From Spirodela intermedia (lineage: Eukaryota > Streptophyta > Magnoliopsida > Alismatales > Araceae), in the NCBI GenBank assembly GCA_902729315.2, contig LR746264.1, positions 1,907,378 through 1,971,377 of the forward strand: 64,000 nt of DNA. Reading direction: 5' to 3'. The position numbers and the translations under genes are program-made. Positions within the stretch are counted from its first letter, which is position 1. Every line of letters begins with the position of its first letter. This document shows positions 56,201-64,000 of this stretch, in pieces. The notes below the pieces were generated by a model that was not told where the DNA came from, did not search any database, and saw only the letters and a program-made list of their open reading frames with translations.

Positions 56201-56687
56201 TCATCATTAGTCACGGAAGACCGGATGTGCAAATTCTCCTGGAATCCTGGAGAAGATAGCCCGTGCCTTTTGCACATAGAGATATTCAATTGTTTAATGA
56301 CAGAACATAAGTGATCAAGTTAGGCAATGCCCAAGATGATCCAAAGCAGCTAAGGAGGAGGGAATCTCGTTCGCCTACCCTCTCGATGGTGGCTTCCGTG
56401 GAGCCTGCGGTTGGGACGACGGCAGTAGCGCCGCCGCTTCCATCCACAGAACTTTTCTGCGCGTAGCTAAGCCCGCCTTTTAGCACCTCCGGAGAGGTTG
56501 ATGGTGAAGCAACAGCGGCCTCGCCAGTTGGAAAGCTTTGGGATGAGTACGATCCCAAACAGGAGACGACAGGTGCTCGCAAACAGGCATGCACCCGGCA
56601 ACGTAGGCTGAAACGCTCCGAGAGTTCAGGACGCTTCAACGTCGCCGTCACCGGGGAGGCCAGCAGCGCCGCACGGATCAAGGCCAT
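50230..56687 (-). CDS. UPF0114 family membrane protein, probably plastid-targeted
   Basis: Function unknown; homologous to bacterial YqhA-type membrane proteins. Exons: complement(56379..56687, 55136..55213, 53766..53865, 51565..51707, 50230..50439); 840 nt, 279 aa, in frame. Residues 1-103 are Ala/Ser/Arg-rich with few acids early on, as in a chloroplast transit peptide. Membrane segments follow: FLALLAVGGSLAGSLLCFLN (about 109-128), GTVMLIFGMGLYGLFIS (about 168-184) and VGHVIVMILLV (about 229-239), with a last one at SYSVCIFLSSASLYIL near the C-terminus. The family-typical GSSLFGMFSLKERPKWMKIS spans the exon 4/5 junction. Arabidopsis has similar proteins with plastid-like leaders, as I recall. 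Intron 4 contains a tandem duplication. No partner or regulator is evident from the neighbours. Confidence 0.9.
50643..50918. repeat. Tandem duplication in UPF0114 intron 4
   Basis: Copies at 50643-50740 and 50821-50918 (offset 178 bp) share TGAATAATCAT, TAGATTAG, TATTAACA.TGGAGATTAA, ATCCCT, and ATTATTAACAGGAAAAATAA. They differ by scattered substitutions. Confidence 0.88.
51708..53765 (-). other. Intron 3 of the UPF0114 gene
   Basis: 2.06 kb between exons 3 and 4; no nested gene or repeat family was recognised. Short frames in 52890-53200 have no family resemblance. Confidence 0.7.
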
Positions 56688-57250
56688 CGCACTCGACGTC
56701 TAGAGATCCTCGGCGGCGACAGCTCCACCGGTGGCGGCAGCGGCGGCGAGGTGGCGGAGATCGCCGGTGGGTGCCCAGTGAGAGGCACTCGTAGCTCCAC
56801 CTTTCCCCGTCAATCAAGTTGACCCCACTTGCCGCCCCGCTCTGCACTGCCGTCCGTTGTGGACGACGCTACCGCGCAGAAGCAAGTGGACTAAACTGAT
56901 GGTGGAGTAAAAAAACAACAAAAGATGCAGAATTAGAAATATTCTGAAAGAATAATATTTTCTAAGTAATTTTGAATTAATAATTTATGTTGTTTTCTCC
57001 CTTCATCATTGATTTTCACTGCGTCAATTTTCTTCTTCCTACGATTAGAATTACCAATTGAAAATAATTACTGGATAATTTCTAAGCCCTTAATTGGTAG
57101 TGTATAATAATACCCAATGAAGAATTACTTATTCAAATTACTAATTACTCAATAATATATGCTAAAAATTAACGTGATTAATGATTTTAATGATTACCTT
57201 GAATTAGTAATGTGGGTATTATTGGCATCGCTCTTTGTTTGTATGCTCAC

Positions 57251-57257
57251 TCTCTCG

Positions 57258-57294
<37 letters not shown>
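57251..57294. repeat. (CT)n microsatellite
   Basis: CT run with two early CG interruptions, about 560 bp upstream of the UPF0114 start codon. Confidence 0.9.
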
Positions 57295-57298
<4 letters not shown>

Positions 57299-57458
57299 TT
57301 TTTACACAATCATAAACTTGGTAAAAAAAATCTTCAAAAAATGGAAATATGTCTAAGATTAGACATGGGTAGTACAAATTGGGCTTCATAAATATCTCGA
57401 TTTTATCATCATACTCACTAAATATCAATTTAGTGGGCATCATCTTAGGCCTAAACAT

Positions 57459-57498
57459 TATATATATATATATATAAATATGTGTGTGTGTGTGTGTA
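57459..57498. repeat. Compound (TA)n-(TG)n microsatellite
   Basis: About nine TA units, AAATA, then about nine TG units. Confidence 0.9.
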
Positions 57499-60400
57499 TT
57501 TATGAATTTTTTGTATTAGAAAAGATTACAAGTAGGAACAATAGCTTTGAGTGTGCCTTTAAAAGTATTTGTTGCCTGAAATTTTGGAGTAAAAGATGTT
57601 ATTTTTGTGGTCCCTTCATCTGATGGATTCATAAATATATATATATATATATGGTTAGAAAATGGACATTGTTCTTGCATGACATGATTTAAGATTATTA
57701 TTTCATGTAAAGACACAAACAAATTAAATCTATATTATGTATTTTTTTAATTTTCTAGGGGATCTTGAGGCAAATTCTTATAATGTGCATTTCTTAGGAG
57801 TTAACATGAAGAAATGAAGCACATAAATGGACAAAGGGTTTTATTCTATTTATGTCCATCTTGTAACTACTTCATTCTAGTTGCATGTTCTTTTGTTAGT
57901 TCCACTTGCTCATCTATCAGCTTGAAAACATCTTGGCTTCCTAAACTTTGAAATAAGGCATATCATGATCATTTAAACCTTATGATTTTGAGAAAAAATA
58001 TATTCAAACACACTATATAAATAAATGTACCCAACTTTTAAAAATTACCTAATATAGAAGAATATTCTGAGATTAGTTGAGAGGGCTCCCATGCACTCTA
58101 CTTAGATTTCTTGGGTGTCTACAAGCTTGAGGGAAGTTCCTCTAGGACCTGATGATGAAAATACACAGCATTGCATTAATGGAGAGCCTTAATAGCTTGA
58201 AATTACTAACTCTTTATTATAAAAACCATTAAGAGACAGCTAAACATGCTGAATTTTTTCAATCTCATTTCAATAAAATAACCAATAATAGTTATAGTCA
58301 TTGGAAAAATGATTTCTAGATGTCAACTCATGTTGTAATGAAAAAAGAAACAAAATCTAGGATGTGAATAAAGTCTTTCATATGAGTCAATTAGTGTATA
58401 CAAAAAAAATAGGAAGAGAAAGGGATGATACACAACATGGCATGGAGTCTATATCCAAGTGGTGTAACATTGCCTAGATCTTATCTTTCAAGGGTTCACT
58501 TAAGATTTTGATACTCCTACTTGATTAGAAATACTACCCTCAAAATTTGATGTCTCTACCCACCCGTGGGCAATACCTTCACAAAGCCATTTGGGTTAAA
58601 TCTTTAATAACTCCTATTGTGCAAGCCACTAGATTGTCATACACTTTGCTAGAGCTTCTAAATATAAATTAAATAAATAATTCAAAACTATAGTGAATGA
58701 ACTTTTTAAGAACAATGGGCGAAAGCCTTCCTATTTTTAGAGCAACCAAAATAATTCTTGAATTTGAGAAAATAGTTACCAAAGATGAGTTCATATTTTC
58801 ATCACTTTTCTTTTACCACCTTCTCTTTAAAATGATTAAAACCTTATTTTAAAAGCAAGACATGTGTCCCTAAGATATATAGTATAAGATTCAAGTACAA
58901 GACAGTACAAATGAGTGCCCTATTAATCTTAAGTATGCCACTATGAACTAATAGGGGGAGGGAGGATGAATTAATCTTTTCATAAAAGTCACATAAAGGT
59001 CTTACTCAGTTCTAAGGCTTAGATAAGAGACATCAGCTTGATTTGATGATGTATTTTAGTTGTTTCAACCCCTTTGTGTAAAGAATGAAAACAATGAGAT
59101 TCGTATGGGTTGTGCTATTATCCTTTTTCCGTTCTTCCTCAAGAACCTCTATTTGATTCAACTTCAAGCCATGAAAGTACAAGCATTGAACATGAAGTAC
59201 CAACTCACCTACAAAACCAGATTCATACATAAAAACTATCCAACCTCAAGACATTTAGTGTTAGCTCATCATGTAGGTTTCTAATTTTACAAACATCCCA
59301 GGTTCCTATAATAATTAAATTTTATGATCTACTTTTGATACAAAGGAACTACAATATCTAAGTTACAAAAAAAATACACATTTACGTAGAACATATTTCA
59401 TGGTAGTAATTGGGTTTGTAAGTTGAATAATTATGATGCTTAACATGACCTATTCACATTTAAATAATTTTATAATGAAAATAATATGTATGATTTTAAA
59501 AATAATTGAATAACGATAGTGACAACCTAGTGATATATTAAAGTTGCATTTATCACGATTATTATTACAATAATTTTTCAATGCCTTTGAACATCGTTTA
59601 TTAGTAATTAGGCTATTGTGAAGGATAGTACAATATTTTAATATTATTCCATTATATGTGTGATATTTGTATCGAAATTAAGATCTTGATTTTAAAGTTA
59701 ACATGAAAAACTTGTGTCAAAAATTATTCTTACAGTTTCAATTACTTATCAATTATTTTTATGAAGCTTAAACATGTTAAAAGTTTAACCAATAGGTCAA
59801 TTCTGAGGGGTTAAATCTCAATCAATGCAACCTACAATATGATTAAAGCAATTCATTGATATCTAAATCTAATTTTCAAATGTTGTAAGTAATTTTGAGG
59901 TCATTATGCCTTTGAGTAAACAATATTTTGATGTTAAAAACTATATGTACAGTTGAAGGGTAAAAACATCATTTGGTGCATGGGGCAAATATGATGATAC
60001 ACAAATTGAATTTATATCTTAACTTGCACCTAGCATTGGGGATGCATCATCTTTTGTTATCATTAAGAAATCCATTTTACCTTGGAATATACCTCTACAT
60101 ATTTTCATCAAAGTTCTTTTGAGGACTTCATCACTTCTGCAAAAATGAACATTTTTGTGTCTACAATTAATGTTGATCATAATACTATTTAACATAACAT
60201 ATGTTAGTTTGTTATCACATGTTTGAAATTATTTTCATTTGAAAAATATACCAATTTGACTTTTCTGTAAATGTGACTTTTATTTTCTACAACCTATCTA
60301 CCCTAAGTCTTTCTTGATGAAACCCTCACTTTCTCGAAGAAAGCTTATTATGGCACTCATTAAAAAATATGAACTTAAAGGCATGTTAATCTGGGAAGTA

Positions 60401-61912
60401 ACTATTATCTATAGAATTGGCCAAAAAAGCTCATTGAGTTTTTTAGACCATTACTATATATAATTTTTTTATTCAAAATCTATTATTTATTTTTGTCAAC
60501 ATCCTTTGACTGGTAAAGTAGTAATCGTTTTCTGTAATAAATTTGACATCAGTGAACTACCATACTCACAAAATATCATTTATTGTTCGTTTCAATTAAC
60601 TATTCACTTATTTCATAGTCTTCACATAATCTTCATCTTTTATCAACTCTTAACATGTGAAATTCTAGAAATGACAAAGCATATACGATTGTCAATCAAG
60701 CTTCTCACCTTAAAATTTGAGGTATATATAATATCAAACTTGGACATGATAAAGAACTTGATTATAGTCTCACTCATCTATTTTCTCTATATGCATCTTC
60801 ACCTTTTGTTAAAGTAAGGGCTGCACATGTATTTTTCTTGTTCCCATCTCATCTCATGTGGCTTTATCATCTAAAAGAACCCAAATTCGTATTATAACTT
60901 TAATAATGTCTTCTGGCCATATAATTCACAACTTTGGATTGAGAATTATAAATGAAGAACATACATTTTCACTTATCTAAACAAATGTCTTTCTCTCCAT
61001 ATGAATATGTGCATAGAGCATGGCAAATGTTTATGTTTAGATCTTCAAGTCTAGGCTCAATTTGAAGTCGTCCTATGACTTGAGTAAGACACCTTTTCAC
61101 TAGATGGATCACAACATTTTCAACCTTGGCCTAAACTCGAGAAAATAGTATTTTCTCCTTTCATGTTGCTTTAGATCTCCACAAGCATTTATCTTTATCT
61201 TTTCTGGGGGGTCATGGTGTGCCGTTCAATATAGAATTCATGGTATGTGTATTTCCCCTTTAAAAACTTTGCCAAATTGATGATAAATGCACTCTCTTGG
61301 CTCTATCACCTCTCTAAATATCTTTATAAATCCTACCCATCTCACTGCCGTAGAAAAATTTAAAAGTTTTTACAGTAATTCAGGATTTAATTTTTAAAAA
61401 TTCAACCCAATTCATCACACCTTTTCTTTGTTAAAAGTAATATCGATCTTCCTGGATGAAAAGACTAAGAAAACATACTTGAAGTTGTATATTAAATAAA
61501 ATGAGATTTGATTTAATACACCACTATCTTCTGATAATTATCTTAAATTTCATAAATCTAAATGTTTAAATCATTTGTTCCATAATCGTGTCATATTAAG
61601 CAGAACAAGAGAAAAATTCGTATTTTTGCTTTTTATTTTAACAAACCAGTTACTATCACAACCGTATATTCATATGAAAGCTCATCTTCCCTGACCCTCT
61701 CCATCTTTCTCTTCCTACATCTTCTCGCCTCCCTTACATGTATTGGTTACTGAAGAGAGCTTCAGAGACGAGAACAGAGCAAGCCGCTTTCTCTAAATGT
61801 TTCCCTCGTTTTCCCACATACGCTGGCGGGAGAGGGTTAGAGAGATGGATAGATAGATAGATAGATTGAGAGATATGAAGGAGGGATAGACAGGCGGCAA
61901 AGAGAGGGGGGG

Positions 61913-61913
<1 letters not shown>

Positions 61914-61950
<37 letters not shown>
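61914..61950. repeat. (GA)n microsatellite downstream of the vicilin gene
   Basis: GA run preceded by a G-homopolymer, about 200 bp beyond the vicilin stop; pyrimidine (CT) on the vicilin sense strand. Confidence 0.9.
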
Positions 61951-61952
<2 letters not shown>

Positions 61953-62154
61953 TAAGCACTAAGCACTAAGCACTGTCGGACTGGATGAGAGATGGCTAGA
62001 CCCCGGCCTCCATTAAAACGACGAAGGGATTTTATTCACTGCTTTGGATACAAAGGAGGCCCTCGTCCTCAAAAGACTTTGGCCCCTCGTCCCTTCTTCT
62101 TCTCGACCTTACTTACACACGTCTCGCAGGCGGACTGAGCTCCGCCTCTACGCC

Positions 62155-64000
62155 TCAAAACCCAGCAAAATCGAGGATGGAACCCAGCGGGAGACGCTTC
62201 TCCTCACGTTGCTGCTCGCTACGGCGTTCCGGCCCATCCACGAACGCCGTCTCCTCCTGGCGGCCAAGGAACTCCTCCACCTCCTTCGCCGGCGCGTTGA
62301 AGGAGAGCTCCTTCGCCTCCCTCTCCAGCTGCTTCAGTATGCTGTTCTTCCCTGTAGAAACCCCACCAGAATTTAGGGTTTACGGAGGTCTGAGAGGATG
62401 GAGGAGGAAGACCTAGGAGAGTGATTGATGCGTACCCGCGAGGAAGAGCCTGCGGTTGTCTCTGGCATTGATCTCAAAGCAGATAACCTGCAGGTTCTGG
62501 TTGCTGGATGCGACGATGGAGACCGGGTGGCCGGCTGGGACGAGGAAGGCCGTCCCGCATGACAGACGAGACCTCATCTTCTGGTAGTGCACTTGCCTCT
62601 GCTGGCCTTGCCCTTCCCTCCGCTCTCCCTCTTCCTCTCCTCTCTCCCTCCGTTCCTCGCCCTCCCTGGAGACATGGGGGCAGGCCATCTCGAAGTAGCC
62701 CTCTCCGTTCACGACCATGGACAGCTTGGTCGACCTCGTATTGTAGAACGGCGCCGCCATGGATCCCTGCGTGGAAGAATATCGAGGAAACCGGAAATTG
62801 TTATTAGACGGTCTAAACTTACACCCCCCGGAGGAGGAAGGGGAAGAGGAAGGAAGAGGAAGAAGAAGAAGAAGAGGTGGTCTGGACTTACGCCGGTGAT
62901 GTTGGTGAAGCTGACTTGGATGTCGAGGTCCTCGAGCTCCCTGTAGTCGCCGGCGTCGGCCTCGAAGAGCTGTCCGTGGCGGCTGGAGATCGAAGGGCGC
63001 TTGCCGAGCAGGTTGAACGTCCTGCTGGACTCGCCAAAGGGCCAGTGGCCGCCGCCCTCCGACGAGCGGCGGCTCATGGCCCGGACCTGCTCCTTGGACG
63101 CCTGGACGATGGCGCCTTTCTGATGCCTGAACATCTTCTCCAAGCTCTCCCTCGGAGCCTGCAACACCAGCATCAATGGTCAACTCAGAGGAAGAACCCG
63201 TAACCTGCATCCTTGTTCCCTATTGTTCCGGTCATAGAATTATATGAAATAAATCCAAAATGGATTTTTCTTCAAGAACAAAATTTTTCTGGAGCTGTCC
63301 ATATCCGGTTCATCCCTCGGAACTATCATATCGCATTCTTTGTTAAATACGTAATTATCTTGAATACATCAACCATTTCTTCTTTCTTTTCTGATCACCT
63401 GGACAGGAGGGACAAGAAAATTCCTGTTTTTTCTCAAAAAGATCTGATCTCTTGTGGAACCCTCAGTGGGATTCGAACCCAGATGAAGTCGGTGTACACT
63501 CACCTTGAAGGCCGCCTCCAGGATCTCGCTGCTGAAGCTCCGTAGGAAGGACTCTGGGTTTTCGCCCCCCACAGCGAAGTACTCCTGAAAGAACAGGCAA
63601 GATGAGAAAATCTAACCTGAAAGAAGTTGACCAGCGGAAGACTTCTCGGCTAATCACCCACCCTGAGAACCCCCGGGGTCGCGACTGTCCGCAGGATCTT
63701 AGCGATGAAGAGCTTCTCGTTGTCGTCCTGGTTGACGAGGTAGACCATCGACCCGGCGCGGATCCTGAGGATGTCTCCCTTGCGGATGCCGAGGGTCTCA
63801 CGGTTGTTCTCCTCCCTTACGATGGTCAACGTTCCTCTTCCTGCGAACCACCCGCCATGGATTATTAGGCCGGAAGGTCGAAGGAGGAAGAAGGAGAGGA
63901 ACAGAGGGAAATGGTCTACCTTTGACGACGTAGAAGATGGTGTCGGCGTCGAGATGGTGAGGCAGCACGAAGGCGTTGGGGTTGAACTCCATGAAGCCCA
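62155..64000 (-). CDS. 7S globulin (vicilin-like) seed storage protein, 5'-truncated by the window edge
   Basis: Seed storage protein of protein-storage vacuoles with two cupin domains. Visible exons: complement(63920..>64000, 63662..63840, 63504..63584, 62892..63158, 62436..62766, 62155..62351), giving 377 residues in frame; the signal peptide and N-terminal region lie beyond the window. Cupin 1 begins [20 protein letters not shown], and GTLTIV and [16 protein letters not shown] follow. The linker has [12 protein letters not shown]. Cupin 2 has [19 protein letters not shown], a charged loop (about 30 residues of Glu/Arg/Gly/Gln), then [20 protein letters not shown]. The C-terminal helices contain [14 protein letters not shown]. 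The tail SILDFAGF is hydrophobic, as in C-terminal vacuolar-sorting signals of 7S globulins. The promoter is outside the window, so the expected embryo-specific RY elements cannot be checked. The family includes food allergens, but no allergenicity can be judged here. Confidence 0.94.

Larger units (their letters stand above)
56688..62154. other. Long AT-rich intergenic region
   Basis: 5.5 kb. The first 200 bp are GC-rich and are the likely UPF0114 leader/promoter. Simple repeats: (CT)n 57251-57294, (TA)n-(TG)n 57459-57498, (AT)n about 57636-57652, GATA-type at 61849-61866, (GA)n 61914-61950, and three copies of TAAGCAC at about 61953-61974. From 57.7 to 61.5 kb the DNA is AT-rich, with only short, family-less frames. 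It may contain old decayed elements, but none could be identified. The last ~150 bp are the vicilin 3' UTR side. Confidence 0.6.

Noticed and set aside
62413-63210. 265-codon minus-strand ORF in the vicilin region
   Set aside because: Its first half reads across introns and the wrong frame; only the part from about 62766 down to 62436 is real vicilin exon, already included in the spliced model.
63430-63500. Possible tRNA: minus-strand GGGTTCGAATCCCACTGAGG resembles a TpsiC arm
   Set aside because: No matching D-arm, anticodon arm or 5' acceptor strand (CCCTCAG) lies at the right distance; it is inside a vicilin intron and is probably chance or a B-box relic.

Overview
The window is nuclear DNA of a flowering plant. 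Its genes have many GT-AG introns and conserved plant families: CYP90D, PRP16, MAC5, a UBC15-18-type E2, a UPF0114 plastid protein and a vicilin. Several genes have very GC-rich exons (F-box exon, CYP90D exons 1-2, last PRP16 exon, vicilin) set in AT-rich introns and spacers. That contrast is typical of monocots and some early-diverging angiosperms, but the species cannot be named from the sequence. No bacterial, viral or CRISPR features were seen.

Nine protein-coding genes can be supported. Exon joins were worked out by hand, and each keeps frame across its GT-AG junctions. (1) 260-3430 (-): F-box/kelch protein of OR23 type. (2) 5241-5498 (+): small secreted cysteine-pair peptide behind a W-box-rich promoter. 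(3) 7829-20090 (+): DEAH-box spliceosomal ATPase PRP16, 16 coding exons, 1269 aa. (4) 20818-25129 (+): LisH/CTLH protein of the GID8/RanBPM type, 7 exons, 215 aa. (5) 27838-34474 (+): cytochrome P450 CYP90D of brassinosteroid synthesis, 9 exons, 500 aa. (6) 37354-41192 (+): ubiquitin-conjugating enzyme of the UBC15-18 group, 6 exons, 161 aa. (7) 42743-48183 (-): MAC5-type CCCH/RRM protein, 4 exons, 474 aa. (8) 50230-56687 (-): UPF0114 membrane protein with a plastid-type N-terminus, 5 exons, 279 aa. (9) 62155-64000 (-): 7S globulin (vicilin), last six exons only; its 5' end lies beyond the window.

Between and inside the genes the DNA is dominated by two things. The first is very long pyrimidine (CT)n tracts, usually on the sense strand in leaders and introns; one makes up almost a whole UBC intron. 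The second is short, local direct duplications with about 110-190 bp between copies. There is also a 103-bp-arm inverted repeat at 35606-35840. No complete transposon with coding capacity was recognised.

The genes do not form a pathway or cluster. PRP16 and MAC5 both act in the spliceosome, and the E2, the F-box protein and the CTLH protein all belong to ubiquitin pathways, but neighbours in a plant genome are normally independent. The most interesting items are the secreted-peptide gene, the abrupt intronless GC-rich 3' half of PRP16, the intron built of (CT)n, the long hairpin, and a duplicated F-box start region that creates an upstream ORF.
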